Assembly (NCBI GenBank): GCA_023429995.1
Contig: JAEZCE010000017.1
Location: 62,001 to 126,000 of the forward strand
Direction of reading: 5' to 3'
Origin: Bacillota bacterium
GTDB taxonomy: Bacteria > Bacillota > UBA4882 > UBA8346
Length of the DNA: 64,000 nt
The notes under the pieces are model-generated. The model saw nothing but the letters and a program-made list of their open reading frames with translations, had not been told where the DNA came from and did not search any database. Below, one piece after another: positions 35,795-44,853 of this stretch. Both the position numbers and the translations under genes were made by a program. Positions within the stretch are counted from its first letter, which is position 1. The number at the start of each line of letters is the position of its first letter.

Positions 35795-37624
35795 ATGATG
35801 GTATCAGAAATGGAAAAAGATTTTTACGATGTACTTTGTTATACCAGAATGCCGCAGGAAGAGTTGATTTATGCGCCAAAACTGGCATACAGTATGCATC
35901 TGGCAGTGAGTGAAGATGGAGCCGGTTTCCAGCCTTTGAATCATAATTCCGGAGTGTTGTTTGCGAAGGCTACCGAAAATGACGACTTAACTCTCAACGC
36001 CAAGAGTCTTAAGAATCCTTATATATTTTATATGGCGGATGGTACTTTTGGGGTGGTGGCTGTCCGTACAGAGCCGGATGGGGGAAATGACGCGCAGAGC
36101 AAGGGGCAAATTATTTTATTTACTTCCCCCGATCTCCTCAAATATAAGGAAATTGGACTGATTGATCTGAAGGGAGATACTTTTGTTTACGATGTGGCAT
36201 GTCGGTATGATCTGGTAAAGAAGTCCTATGTGATATGCTGGAGCGATGAGCAGAGGAACTATTACCAAAATTTGATCGATGATATCATGACCCTCTCCGC
36301 TGTTTCCGCACGGCAAAAAACCGAAGCTTTCGCTTTAACCCCGGTTAGTACGGATATTGAAGGAATAGTTCCCGGGAACATGATTCGTGTGTCTCGGAAA
36401 GTGGCGCACCGACTTGTCAGCAAACTTACGGTTCCCAATAATGTAAAAATTGAAGTTCCTGAAAGCGTAGTTGTTACATCAGAAGAAGGCTTGAATACGA
36501 TGAGAGCGACTGCGGTTTACAGTGACGGGACAACAGCCTTGAAGGCCATCGATTGGGACACTTCGGAAATAGAATGGAAAAAGCCAGGAACATATCGCAT
36601 AACAGGCGCCGTCCGTCAAGATCATTTTGCATTTCCCATGGCCATTCACCGCGCCGACCCCTGCATCGCCAAATGGAATGGCAAGTATTATTTTATTGCC
36701 ACCAATGATGCCGATGGCAATCATACATTATTCATGAGGGAAGCGGATACCATTCCGGGTCTGGTGAATGCCGCGGAAATATTGATCCTGGATTCCGGCA
36801 CTTATGAGGATATTGGCGGATTGCTTTGGGCGCCGGAGTTTCACATTATCGAAGATGATCTCTATATCTTTCATGGGGCAACACCCGGAGAATTTTACCG
36901 TGAAGAATCCCACGTTATGAAGTTGCGAAGAGGCGGTAATCCGCTATGTGCGGCCGACTGGTCAAGGCCCTGGCGGGTGGTGAAAAAAGATGGGACCTAT
37001 CTTTGTGAAGCAGGGAAAACCATCTCCCTGGATATGACCAACTTTAAATGGAACGAGGAATATTACGTCGCCTGGTCGCAGCGGCAGTTTCTGCCAGTGG
37101 ATCTGGGCGCCTGGATTTATATTGCCAAAGTTGATCCGGGGGAGCCATGGAAACTTACCACCGACCCGGTGCTGTTATCCAAGCCCGATTATGGATGGGC
37201 CAACAACCATATTTTTGTGGAAGAAGGTCCCTTTGCTCTGATTCGCGGCGGAAAGTTATTTTTGACTTTTGCCGGCGCATTGATTGACGCCACTTATGTT
37301 GTGGGACTGCTGACTGCGGAGCAAGGCGCGGATTTATTAAACCCTGACAGTTGGACCAAAGGAAATTACCCACTATTAACATCACGAAGTGTACCCGGGG
37401 AATACGGTCCCGGTCATAATTCCTATGTGACGGATGATGATGGAACCGTGTGGAATGCTTATCATGCCAGACCGGGGATTGAGGGACCCAGATCTTCCGG
37501 CTTACGCCGGGTTCATTTTGATATTGACGGGTATCCGGTACTGGATTTGACGGAGGATAAAGATTTGAATCAGGAATTGGCCAAAGTATCTCTAAACTTA
37601 AAAGTGAGGATTGATCAATATTAA
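35795..37624 (+). CDS. GH43-family glycoside hydrolase with N-terminal extension and Ig-like insert
   Basis: The C-terminal part from about residue 275 is a five-bladed propeller of GH43 type. It opens with [15 protein letters not shown] (catalytic base Asp), then WAPEFHII, then [16 protein letters not shown] (candidate acid Glu), and GPGHNSYV with a following His. The first 200 residues resemble part of another propeller ([18 protein letters not shown]). A region near 210-270 ([20 protein letters not shown]) looks like a bacterial Ig-like domain. There is no signal peptide. GH43 enzymes release xylose or L-arabinose; the neighbouring GH39 favours xylan or arabinoxylan fragments. AAGGAGAAGG precedes ATG 35795. 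Confidence 0.85.
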   Translation: MMVSEMEKDFYDVLCYTRMPQEELIYAPKLAYSMHLAVSEDGAGFQPLNHNSGVLFAKATENDDLTLNAKSLKNPYIFYMADGTFGVVAVRTEPDGGNDAQSKGQIILFTSPDLLKYKEIGLIDLKGDTFVYDVACRYDLVKKSYVICWSDEQRNYYQNLIDDIMTLSAVSARQKTEAFALTPVSTDIEGIVPGNMIRVSRKVAHRLVSKLTVPNNVKIEVPESVVVTSEEGLNTMRATAVYSDGTTALKAIDWDTSEIEWKKPGTYRITGAVRQDHFAFPMAIHRADPCIAKWNGKYYFIATNDADGNHTLFMREADTIPGLVNAAEILILDSGTYEDIGGLLWAPEFHIIEDDLYIFHGATPGEFYREESHVMKLRRGGNPLCAADWSRPWRVVKKDGTYLCEAGKTISLDMTNFKWNEEYYVAWSQRQFLPVDLGAWIYIAKVDPGEPWKLTTDPVLLSKPDYGWANNHIFVEEGPFALIRGGKLFLTFAGALIDATYVVGLLTAEQGADLLNPDSWTKGNYPLLTSRSVPGEYGPGHNSYVTDDDGTVWNAYHARPGIEGPRSSGLRRVHFDIDGYPVLDLTEDKDLNQELAKVSLNLKVRIDQY

Positions 37625-37641
37625 ATGGAGGTAAATGCTTT

Positions 37642-39156
37642 ATGCTACAAATTAAAGTGCCGCAAGAATCAAAAGGAACGGAGTTTTCCGGGAGTTGGAA
37701 TTTTTGTGTGGGTACGGGAAGGCTGGGACTGGCGTTGCAACAAGAGTACCTGGAGCATCTGTCCCTGGTTCAGAAGGAAATCGGTTTTCAATATATCAGG
37801 GGACATGGATTGTTTCATGATGACATCGGGATCTACCGCGAAGATGAGGTTCATGGTGAAATCAGACCCTTTTACAATTTTACATATATCGACAGGATAT
37901 TTGATGCTTTTCTGGAAAGAGGGATCCGGCCCTTTGTTGAACTGGGATTTATGCCGGCCAGGCTGTCATCTGGCAGAGAGACGGTTTTTTATTGGAAAGG
38001 AAATATCAGCCCACCAAAGGATTATCAGAAATGGGTCAATCTTATTCGGGCGACGGTTATCCATTTTATCGCCCGCTATGGCCTGGAGGAAGTGTTAAAA
38101 TGGCCTTTTGAGGTATGGAACGAGCCTAATCTTGAGGGGTTTTGGAAGAATGCCGACCAGTCCGAATACTTCAAGTTATATAAGGTTACAGCAATGGCGA
38201 TTAAAGAAATCAATCCGGACCTGAAAGTGGGAGGGCCGGCTATCTCTGGCGGCGCAGACCACTGGATTACGGATTTTCTAAACTTTTGCCAGGAGGAAAA
38301 GGCGCCGGTAGATTTTGTGACACGGCATGCCTATACATCAAAAGCGCCGGAGGTGACACCCCATTTCTATTACCAGGAATTGCATCATAATCAATATATG
38401 CTGGATGAATTCAAACAGGCAAGGGAATTGATCGACCAATCACCCATCCCAAAACTACCCTTTCATATCACGGAATATAATTCTTCATGGCATCCGCTTA
38501 ATCCCGTTCACGACACAGTTTTGAATGCTGCTTACCAAGCAAGAATTTTAAGTGAAGGCGGGGATTATGTTGATTCCTTTTCTTACTGGACCTTTAGTGA
38601 TGTGTTTGAGGAATGTGATGTTCCAAGATCCCAATTCCACGGGGGCTTCGGGATGATTGCCCTCAATGGAATACCCAAGCCGACCTTTCATGTGTTTAAG
38701 TTCTTTAAAAGCATGGAGGGAGAAATACTTTACCGGGACGAGCAGATGCTGGTGACTAGAAAAGAAAACGGCTCGTTGGCATTGATTGTCTGGAACCTAG
38801 TCTTAGAAAACGGAGCAGGCTTTGAAAAGGAGCTTGAGATGGAACTGCCGGTGGGTTTTACTTCGGCATTTGTTCAAAGGAATACCCTTAGCGAAGAATA
38901 CGGTAATCCGTGGCGAACATGGATTAGGATGGGCAGACCAAGATTTCCCTCCCGGGATAAGGTGGAAATCTTGAAGGAAGTTGCCAGGCCACTGGTTACC
39001 ACAAGTCGGCTTGAAAGTGAAAATGGGTATCTAAAGTTGAAAATTCAACTGACTAAAAATGAAGTTTCGCTTTTCCGGATTTCGGAGATTGAGGATGAAT
39101 CATCTTCATACATCGGACTGGATGATGGTAAAATTACGAGTTATGACAGATCATAA
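37642..39156 (+). CDS. GH39 beta-xylosidase
   Basis: A retaining clan GH-A enzyme of 504 residues. The acid/base Glu 161 is in [13 protein letters not shown] and the nucleophile Glu 278 in [10 protein letters not shown]. These positions are one residue from those of the Thermoanaerobacterium XynB enzyme as I recall them. It is cytosolic (no signal peptide) and follows GH43 by 17 bases with ATGGAGGT as ribosome site. It should cleave xylobiose or longer imported xylo-oligosaccharides to xylose. Alpha-L-iduronidase activity exists in GH39 but is unlikely here. Confidence 0.9.
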   Translation: MLQIKVPQESKGTEFSGSWNFCVGTGRLGLALQQEYLEHLSLVQKEIGFQYIRGHGLFHDDIGIYREDEVHGEIRPFYNFTYIDRIFDAFLERGIRPFVELGFMPARLSSGRETVFYWKGNISPPKDYQKWVNLIRATVIHFIARYGLEEVLKWPFEVWNEPNLEGFWKNADQSEYFKLYKVTAMAIKEINPDLKVGGPAISGGADHWITDFLNFCQEEKAPVDFVTRHAYTSKAPEVTPHFYYQELHHNQYMLDEFKQARELIDQSPIPKLPFHITEYNSSWHPLNPVHDTVLNAAYQARILSEGGDYVDSFSYWTFSDVFEECDVPRSQFHGGFGMIALNGIPKPTFHVFKFFKSMEGEILYRDEQMLVTRKENGSLALIVWNLVLENGAGFEKELEMELPVGFTSAFVQRNTLSEEYGNPWRTWIRMGRPRFPSRDKVEILKEVARPLVTTSRLESENGYLKLKIQLTKNEVSLFRISEIEDESSSYIGLDDGKITSYDRS

Positions 39157-39282
39157 GAATGACATGGGGTCATAACAGCGGTATCGTTCAGTGAGGAGCG
39201 CGGACTCCCAAATGTTAATGAATTAACTGGTTTTTCTGGATTTTTAGGTGCGAAAGTTGAGTAATAAAATAAAGAAGGGTTG

Positions 39283-39325
39283 CCGGCTTCCTTTCAGGAC
39301 CGCGGGTTATTCAACGGGAAGCCGG
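39283..39325 (+). terminator. Hairpin downstream of GH39
   Basis: CCGGCTTCC (39283-39291) and GGAAGCCGG (39317-39325) form a 9-bp stem. No T-run follows on the plus strand. It lies between the GH39 gene and the oppositely oriented small gene, so it may serve both. Confidence 0.5.
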
Positions 39326-39395
39326 GGTGCCCGGAGGGTTGGTTATCCGGGATGACCCACGGAAACCTGGGAGATTCGCCTGTTTTTTTGCCGGA

Positions 39396-39599
39396 TTAGC
39401 TTCTGATATTGGGCGGAACCGGAAATGGCGCCTGCTCATCGGTTACAGGCATCCAATAATCGGCTTCCAGATAATTACCGGTATCATGATCATAAAAAGA
39501 ATGATTGACGTACATTCCCTTATAAACAGCTTCATCAATTGAGAAATATACGGATTTAAATTGTACCGGTTTTCCATCCTCAACATGGGTCCATTCCAT
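39396..39599 (-). CDS. Small hypothetical protein (67 aa)
   Basis: The ATG at 39599 is chosen because AAAGGAGGGG lies ideally upstream; the frame is open further to 39704 but without a site. The protein is soluble and rich in acidic and aromatic residues (KSVYFSIDEAVYKGMYVNHS) and ends in Pro-rich VTDEQAPFPVPPNIRS. I recognise no family. It is followed, in the same direction and upstream, by the repeat-containing acidic protein gene at 39775-40407, so the two may form an operon. Confidence 0.6.
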   Translation of the reverse strand: MEWTHVEDGKPVQFKSVYFSIDEAVYKGMYVNHSFYDHDTGNYLEADYWMPVTDEQAPFPVPPNIRS

Positions 39600-39774
39600 C
39601 TTGACCCCTCCTTTGGAAGATTGTTCCTTATTATTTTCGCCGATTTCATCCCAAGTTATCCTGTGAGATTGTGCGAATTCATATATTTTGTATTTCTTCA
39701 TCATCGGCGCGCCCGTCGCGAATTTTTTTTGGGCGTCCCCGGATTGATAAAAAAGGATTTTTAAAAGCTTTCAA

Positions 39775-40407
39775 TCACATCTCCGGGAAAACTTTCTGCC
39801 CATCGAGGCCTACCGGTTCTTCCAGCTCCTCCAGTTCCTCAAGTTCATCCAGTTCTTCCTGTTCGTTTTCTTCCCCGTCTGCTTCGGAAATTTCCTCTTG
39901 GGGGTTGTTCATTCCCAGATTGGAAGCAAGGGCCGAATTATCTCCACTGACAGCATGTTGTTGTTTGGTATTGGAACTTTGGATGGCGGCGTTGGTTCCG
40001 CCGGCGCTGTCGATATTACTGCCGCTGGCTACTTGAGTTGCGGATGATTCCCCCGAAGTCTCATTGACCTGGTTGTTGATGACTATAGTGAGTTCTTCCT
40101 CGGCATTCCATTCTCCATCGATATCGTGGGGTTCGGATTGATTGCCTTTCATGCCGAAATTACGAGCTTTCCCTTGAGCTCCGACGCTTTGCTGTTGTTC
40201 CGTATTGGATGAATCGAGGGCGGCATTGTTACCCGCGGCGCTGTTTCTACCGGCTCCACTGGCAATCTGGGTCGTATTGGGGGCAATCGTGAATTGATTA
40301 TTGATGATGATCACAATTTTCTTTTTTTCGGATACCGGTGACTCGGAAATAGTCTCTTTCCCGTCGCTTTTCATGGTGATAATGATTTTTTCATCGCCAA
40401 CTGCCAA
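39775..40407 (-). CDS. Hypothetical protein with two internal repeats and an acidic tail
   Basis: A TTG start (40407) follows AAAGGA. The 210-residue protein contains two related modules. The first is near residues 29-75 (KIVIIINNQ, then TTQIASGAGRNSAAGNNAA, then SSNTEQQQSVG). The second is near 106-165 (LTIVINNQ, ATQVASGSNIDSAGGTNAA, SSNTKQQHAVSG). The tail is almost wholly Glu/Leu/Asp (EELDELEELEELEE). There is no signal peptide or membrane helix. Asn/Gln/Ser/Gly-rich repeats with short hydrophobic strands recall self-assembling or spore-coat proteins, but no family is recognised and this is only an impression. Confidence 0.6.
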   Translation of the reverse strand: MAVGDEKIIITMKSDGKETISESPVSEKKKIVIIINNQFTIAPNTTQIASGAGRNSAAGNNAALDSSNTEQQQSVGAQGKARNFGMKGNQSEPHDIDGEWNAEEELTIVINNQVNETSGESSATQVASGSNIDSAGGTNAAIQSSNTKQQHAVSGDNSALASNLGMNNPQEEISEADGEENEQEELDELEELEELEEPVGLDGQKVFPEM

Positions 40408-40562
40408 TTTTAACCATTCCTTTCTCTGTTTTAAATAGTCTATGTAAAAGATTGCAACAGTGAAACGTAATTTCAGCCTATCAGGTTAAATTTCATAAGA
40501 GGTTATGATACCTTTTCGGGTAAGCGTTCTGTTTTGAGCCTGAAATAGGCCATCGTTTTGGG

Positions 40563-40688
40563 AGAAAGAATGAATTCCGTGACGGAAAGAATGCATCGGA
40601 TGACAGAAAGAATGATTTCTGTGACGGAAAGAATGCATCGGATGACGGAAAGAATGATTTCTGTGACGGAATGAATGCATCGGATGAC
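40563..40688. repeat. Six tandem 21-bp repeats
   Basis: Units begin at 40563, 40584, 40605, 40626, 40647 and 40668. The pattern alternates between two subtypes (GAAAGAATG + ATTTCTG + TGAC, and GAAAGAATG + CATCGGA + TGAC), giving a 42-bp higher-order unit. No spacers separate them, so this is a minisatellite and not CRISPR. The plus strand reads as a heptad TERM(I/H)(S/R)(V/M) for about 40 codons and the minus strand as a His-rich SFRH heptad. Neither has a convincing start, so coding is doubtful. Confidence 0.85.
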
Positions 40689-40973
40689 GGAATCGGGGGA
40701 ATATGGGGTAGGATAATAAATGAAACAATGGATGCAATATTTTTGTATAGGGTATCAAATATTTGGCGCGCCACCCAATATCAAAATTTGAGTTTTTCAA
40801 AATAGGTAGCGATTTTTTGTCACTTTTAGCTAAAAGGCTTTATTGCGCTACGGGAAAATATTGAAAATATTAGAGGAAAAAAATAGTCTTTTAACGAAAT
40901 ACAAGTAACACGATTCTAAAAAAAGTATTACCGAAAACGCTTGGCTGGTTCGTGCGAAAAGGAGAGGCGGGAA
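40689..40973. other. Intergenic, nothing recognised
   Basis: AT-rich sequence between the minisatellite and the methyltransferase leader. No gene, RNA or clear promoter was recognised. Confidence 0.4.
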
Positions 40974-41045
40974 ATGCGCGAACATGGTGAGGCCCATCGA
41001 TTAGTGGGCCGTATTTGGGGGCGGCGGAAGCAAAAAGTCTGTTGA
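40974..41045 (+). CDS. Possible 23-codon leader ORF with internal hairpin
   Basis: ATG 40974 has AAGGAGAGG upstream and runs 23 codons (MREHGEAHRLVGRIWGRRKQ and on) to TGA. GGCCCA and TGGGCC (40991-41010) form a hairpin inside it. It ends 47 bases before the methyltransferase and could be an attenuating leader of the metal-transport operon. This rests only on the ribosome site and hairpin. Confidence 0.3.
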   Translation: MREHGEAHRLVGRIWGRRKQKVC

Positions 41046-41092
41046 AGATGAGCAAAGTAGTATATAAGGTTACAAAGGAGATGGATTGATTG

Positions 41093-41710
41093 ATGAATCA
41101 ATTGGATAAGGAGCGGGCCGACTTTTTTGATGATTTGGCGGAACGATGGGACCAGACGGGTCCGGTTCCGGCGGCGGAGGCTATTGAAAAATTCCTGGCA
41201 AAGATGAGGATTGGCGTTGGCGAGAGGGTTCTGGACATAGGGACCGGCACGGGACTTTTGGTTCCTTATATCATGAAATACGTGCCGGGGGAAGTCGTCG
41301 CCGTGGATTTATCGGAAAAGATGCTTCAAAAGCTGGCGGCTAAATATCAAAGCTCTTATGGGGACAAACTCAAAATTTCCCGCCAGGATGTTCATTGTTT
41401 GACCTTTGAGGGTGAGACGAAGGATGTGGCCATTTGCAACAGCGTATTTCCACATTTTCACGACAAACCCAAAGCGCTTTCGGAAGTTTACCGGGTCTTA
41501 AAAAGCGGCGGCCGGATGGCGGTTCACCATTTTGCCGGAAGGGAAAAGATCAATTCGTTCCATAGCGCATCCACAGACCCGCGAATCCGGGAAGATTTTT
41601 TAGAGGATGGGACGGATCTGGCGGTAATGGTAAAAAAAACCGGTTTTACGGTAGTTGAGATGAGCGATACCGATCAGGAATATTTTTTGCTGGCGATTAA
41701 AAAACCATGA
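41093..41710 (+). CDS. Class I SAM-dependent methyltransferase
   Basis: The glycine-rich SAM loop VLDIGTGTGLLVPYI is at about residues 48-62. Later motifs (VVAVDLSEKMLQKL, YRVLKSGGRMAVHHF) follow the Methyltransf_11 pattern. It has 205-206 residues. AAAGGAG precedes the start; TTG 41090 is the alternative. Its stop overlaps the ABC ATPase start (ATGA), so it is part of the metal-importer operon. The substrate is unknown. Linkage to a Zn/Mn-type importer suggests a metallophore or metal-stress role, or chance. Confidence 0.8.
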   Translation: MNQLDKERADFFDDLAERWDQTGPVPAAEAIEKFLAKMRIGVGERVLDIGTGTGLLVPYIMKYVPGEVVAVDLSEKMLQKLAAKYQSSYGDKLKISRQDVHCLTFEGETKDVAICNSVFPHFHDKPKALSEVYRVLKSGGRMAVHHFAGREKINSFHSASTDPRIREDFLEDGTDLAVMVKKTGFTVVEMSDTDQEYFLLAIKKP

Positions 41711-42456
41711 CGGATTACGAAAACTTGGCCATCCGGATTGAACATTTAGTCGCCGGTTACGGCAAAAAAAGAGTTCTGAACGGTTTGAATTTTCAGGTTT
41801 CCCAAGGCGAGAGCGTGGGTATTATCGGTCCCAACGGCTCAGGGAAAACCACTTTATTTAAAGTGATCCTGGGGCTGCTTAAGCCATGGCGGGGAGATAT
41901 CAGTATTTTAGGCCATCAACTGGCAAGTGATAGAGAACGCCGTCTTACCCGGGGGAAAATCGGGTATGTACCTCAGCAAAATATTCCGGGAAAGCTTCCG
42001 ATTACGGTTCATGATGCAGTGTTAATGGGACGGTGGGGGAAGAATTTTTGCGGCCTCAAAAGGCCCGGCCTCCAAGACCGGAAAACCACCAGCGACATGA
42101 TTGCCTGGGTCGGTTTGGCCCATAAAGAGTGGAGCGATTGCCGCTATTTATCAGGGGGTGAGCAACAAAAGGTCGCGATTGCCAGGGCGCTGGTCCGGGA
42201 AGCGGACATTCTTTTGCTGGATGAACCGACTGCCTTTTTGGACCCGAACTCCAGAAATGAGTTACTGGCGCTGATGAAACGATTAAAACTGGAACAAGGT
42301 TTAACTTTGGTCGTCATTAGCCATCACCCCTGGCAAATAACGGACCTTACCGACCGCTCCTGGCAGTTGGCTGAGGGGACCCTGCGGCCGATATCGCCGG
42401 AGGAAAACCGGAGTTTACTCCGAGAAATGAAGGTCTTTCAAGATGAGTTTATTTGA
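41707..42456 (+). CDS. Zn/Mn-type ABC transporter ATPase (ZnuC-like)
   Basis: Walker A is IGPNGSGKTT (about residues 39-48), the signature LSGGEQQKVAIARAL, Walker B ILLLDEPTAFLD, and the H-loop VVISHH. It has 249 residues. It overlaps the methyltransferase by four bases and the permease by fourteen, so the genes are tightly coupled. The following membrane and binding proteins define it as a metal importer of the ZnuABC/MntABC group. Confidence 0.88.
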   Translation: MTDYENLAIRIEHLVAGYGKKRVLNGLNFQVSQGESVGIIGPNGSGKTTLFKVILGLLKPWRGDISILGHQLASDRERRLTRGKIGYVPQQNIPGKLPITVHDAVLMGRWGKNFCGLKRPGLQDRKTTSDMIAWVGLAHKEWSDCRYLSGGEQQKVAIARALVREADILLLDEPTAFLDPNSRNELLALMKRLKLEQGLTLVVISHHPWQITDLTDRSWQLAEGTLRPISPEENRSLLREMKVFQDEFI

Positions 42457-43270
42457 TTATTTCCAAGTCCCCTTATTTCAAAAAGCTTTTTTAGGAGCTT
42501 TTTTGTCTGGAACTGGCCTTTCGCTTTTGGGAGTGGTGGTATTGACGCTTAACTTAACCACTGTGCGCTTCGCCTTGATGCATGTGGCGCTGTTGGGAGC
42601 GGCCGTCAGTATGGTAGCCGGTTTTTCGCCCTTGCTTGGCGCCATGATCGCCATTGGAATCGCCGCTTTACTATTGGGGCCGGCCGGAGATTATATCCGG
42701 GCCGATACCGGGGCGGTTGGCGTATTGTTTATGACGGGTTCGCTGGGATTGGCTTTTATGCTGTTTTATAAGGCCGGGGTCCCGGCCATGAATGCGTTTG
42801 CTCTTTTCACCGGCAATATCCTGGCGCTCCAAACGGTTGATTTATGGGTCATAGGGATTTTAGCCGGCGTAATTGTATTTTTAATGGTTGTTTTTTACCG
42901 TGAAATTCAGCTGGTGCTTTATAACCCGGACCTGGCGGAGGGTCTTGGCGTCCCGGTCAAGTTGATCCGGAACGGACTTTTGTTACTTACAGGTTTGGCG
43001 ATCGGAGTCAATTTCCGGCTGGTTGGGGCCTTGTTGATTGACGCGGCGGTATTGCTGCCGGCTATGGCCGCATTGACCTTAGCGCGGGGACTCAAAGGAG
43101 TTCTGGTGCTTTCGGCTGTTTTCGGGGTCCTGTCCCAGGTGGGAGGACTGGCGGCTTCTATGATTTTCGACCTTCCCAGCGGAGCCAGTATCACTTTAAC
43201 TGCGGTTGGGCTGGTTGGTCTGGCCGGTATTTTGAAAAATTTAGTTCTCAAAATAAGGAGAGTGGGTTAA
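42443..43270 (+). CDS. Zn/Mn-type ABC transporter permease (ZnuB-like)
   Basis: An ABC-3 family permease with eight to nine hydrophobic helices in 275 residues. The N-terminal FQKAFLGAFLSGTGLSLLGVV and the segment YNPDLAEGLGVPVKLIRNGL are typical of ZnuB/MntB. It imports a divalent metal with the neighbouring ATPase and binding protein. Confidence 0.88.
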   Translation: MSLFDYFQVPLFQKAFLGAFLSGTGLSLLGVVVLTLNLTTVRFALMHVALLGAAVSMVAGFSPLLGAMIAIGIAALLLGPAGDYIRADTGAVGVLFMTGSLGLAFMLFYKAGVPAMNAFALFTGNILALQTVDLWVIGILAGVIVFLMVVFYREIQLVLYNPDLAEGLGVPVKLIRNGLLLLTGLAIGVNFRLVGALLIDAAVLLPAMAALTLARGLKGVLVLSAVFGVLSQVGGLAASMIFDLPSGASITLTAVGLVGLAGILKNLVLKIRRVG

Positions 43271-43272
43271 AC

Positions 43273-44046
43273 ATGATGAAACTCAAAAAAATGTCGGGTT
43301 TTTCAAAGGGAATCCTGTTTCTGACGGCGTTGTGCCTGATTGGTTGGCTGGCGGCGCCCGGACGTTGCGCCGGGGCGAAAGTGGTGGTCGTGGCTTCCAC
43401 CAGTTGGACGGGGGCCATTGCTGAAGCAGCCGGCGCCGATGAAGTGCGGGTTTTGGCTCCGTTGGAACTGAAACATCCGCCGGAGTATGATTACCGGCCG
43501 TCGGATATCGCCAAGCTGAAAGAGGCCACGGCTTTTGTTTATGCCGGATATGAGCCTTTCGCCAAGAAATTGCTGGCCGCCAGCGAGTTTCCCAAAAACA
43601 AGGTATTTACCGTGATGACCACCAATGAACCTGGAATTCTCAAACAGCAAGCGGGAATTTTGGCGGAAAAGTTAGGTACCCGGGCTCAAGAGGAGAGATG
43701 GGAAAAGCGTTTTGACCGGGTGATCGCGGATATTCAAAAACGGGCCCAGGGGAAAAAAGTTGCCCAAATCAAGGCCCTGGTTCAGCAACATCAACAGCCT
43801 TTCGTTCAATGGCTGGGTTATGACATCGTAGGGGTATTCGGCGCGGAGGAGATGAGTCCGGCTAAAGTAATGGAGTATGCTAACCTTGGACCGGAACTGG
43901 TTATCGATAATTTTCACAATCCGCAAGGGAAGCCCATCGTTGAAATCGCTCATTGCAAATATGTTGAATTGATTAACTTTCCCTCGGCGAAAGCCCCGTC
44001 TTTGATTGAAGTATTTCAGGAGAATGCCGGAAGACTTGGGCTATAA
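43273..44046 (+). CDS. Metal-binding periplasmic protein of the ZnuA family
   Basis: A signal peptide (about residues 10-33) ends GRCAGA; the Cys is preceded by Arg, so it is not a lipobox. Likely metal ligands are His in LELKHPPEYDYRPSD and His in NFHNPQGKP. At 257 residues it is shorter than usual ZnuA proteins, lacks a His-rich loop, and has a compressed N-lobe. AAGGAGAGTGG precedes the tandem ATGs at 43273/43276. It is the last gene of the operon and is followed by a strong hairpin. Confidence 0.82.
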   Translation: MMKLKKMSGFSKGILFLTALCLIGWLAAPGRCAGAKVVVVASTSWTGAIAEAAGADEVRVLAPLELKHPPEYDYRPSDIAKLKEATAFVYAGYEPFAKKLLAASEFPKNKVFTVMTTNEPGILKQQAGILAEKLGTRAQEERWEKRFDRVIADIQKRAQGKKVAQIKALVQQHQQPFVQWLGYDIVGVFGAEEMSPAKVMEYANLGPELVIDNFHNPQGKPIVEIAHCKYVELINFPSAKAPSLIEVFQENAGRLGL

Positions 44047-44065
44047 GTCCTTTTAATCTCTATAG

Positions 44066-44103
44066 GGGATGTTTCAACCGTTTCACAACGGTTGAAACAT
44101 CCC
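44066..44103. terminator. Perfect 17-bp hairpin after the metal-transport operon
   Basis: The arms 44066-44082 (GGGATGTTTCAACCGTT) and 44087-44103 are exact reverse complements around a TCAC loop. The T-run is missing, but position and strength suggest transcription termination or mRNA stabilisation. Confidence 0.75.
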
Positions 44104-44157
44104 GCATTATCGGGACCTTTATCAGGAATGAAAATACCGACACCTAAAAGATCAAAT

Positions 44158-44232
44158 CTCCCGCCAAGGCGCGGAGACCCAGAGAAAAGACAAATAGCAT
44201 GGTTGATAAAACCCTCTGCGCCCCTGCGGGAG
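44158..44232. repeat. Imperfect inverted-repeat element
   Basis: CTCCCGCCAAGGCGCGGAG (44158-44176) is matched in inverted orientation by 44214-44232 at about 15 of 19 positions. The GCCAAGGCGC...TGCGCCCCTGCGG pattern resembles short dispersed intergenic repeats found in many bacterial genomes. Only this copy is in the window. Confidence 0.5.
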
Positions 44233-44328
44233 AATCAGTAACTCCTTTTCATCCTTTCTCGTGCTCCGGCAGGACCGGGTGGACGACTACTTGGGGAAAT
44301 TTTCAATGATTGGCTTGGGGAGGTTTGA

Positions 44329-44475
44329 ATGAAAAAGCTGGATTGTATGGGTGATTTTTGCCCGATTCCCACTCTAAAGGCGACCAATGAAATCCAAAAA
44401 TTAAAACCGGGAGAGACTTTACAAATTATGGTCGATCATAGCTGCGCGGTTGATTCCGTGAAATACGATTTTTAG
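44329..44475 (+). pseudogene. 3'-truncated TusA/YedF-family sulfur-carrier gene
   Basis: An AGG-preceded ATG opens MKKLDCMGDFCPIPTLKATN, which carries the invariant Cys-Pro (residues 11-12) of TusA-like sulfurtransferases. It runs well to VDHSCAVDSV and then stops at 48 residues, where the family needs about 75. The last beta strand and helix are missing. On the opposite strand a glycosyltransferase gene is likewise cut at the same place, so a deletion junction near 44455-44470 explains both. Confidence 0.75.
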
Positions 44476-44682
44476 CGCATGCGGGTTGCGGGGTTTTAGA
44501 TCGAAAAAGGGCTCGGTAGATGAGATATCACCGGTTGTTGCGATTTGCCGGGACAAACCGCTGAGCCAAGCTTCATCGGAGTGCATCAAGGGAAACCCGG
44601 TTAAACTTAGGAAATGGCAGATTAAATAGAACAGGATAACGCCACTCACATAATATGGGGTGGTTCTTTTGTTTTGTAACAT
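44419..44682 (-). pseudogene. 3'-truncated membrane glycosyltransferase (GT-C/GT39-like) gene
   Basis: ATG 44682 opens a membrane helix followed by MHSDEAWLSGLSRQIATTGD, where Asp 36-Glu 37 form the catalytic acidic pair of GT-C transferases, then FFDLKPRNPHALKI. A full protein would have more than 400 residues. Here homologous-looking sequence ends near 44463 and the frame then runs backwards through tusA to a chance stop. Confidence 0.7.
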
Positions 44683-44853
44683 GGATTTGCCTTCAAGATG
44701 GATTCCTTATCCATTATAGCATATTTTTGAATCGGGAACGAACGGGTTAAAGGTTCCCCATGCCGTTTCACGTTTTGGCTGGAAGCTGTGGAGTTAACGA
44801 TATAAGCCGGGCTGAATATCTCGCTTTACCGGAAAAGGGTGATGGCGGCTTGC

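Noticed and set aside
40563..40688. Possible CRISPR array
   Set aside because: The units are contiguous without variable spacers, only 21 bases long, and no cas genes are nearby.
40486..40800. His-rich minus-strand frames of 93-104 codons across the 21-bp repeats
   Set aside because: They have no ribosome site, they arise from simple repetition, and a second minus-strand frame is equally open. Listed only as a repeat.
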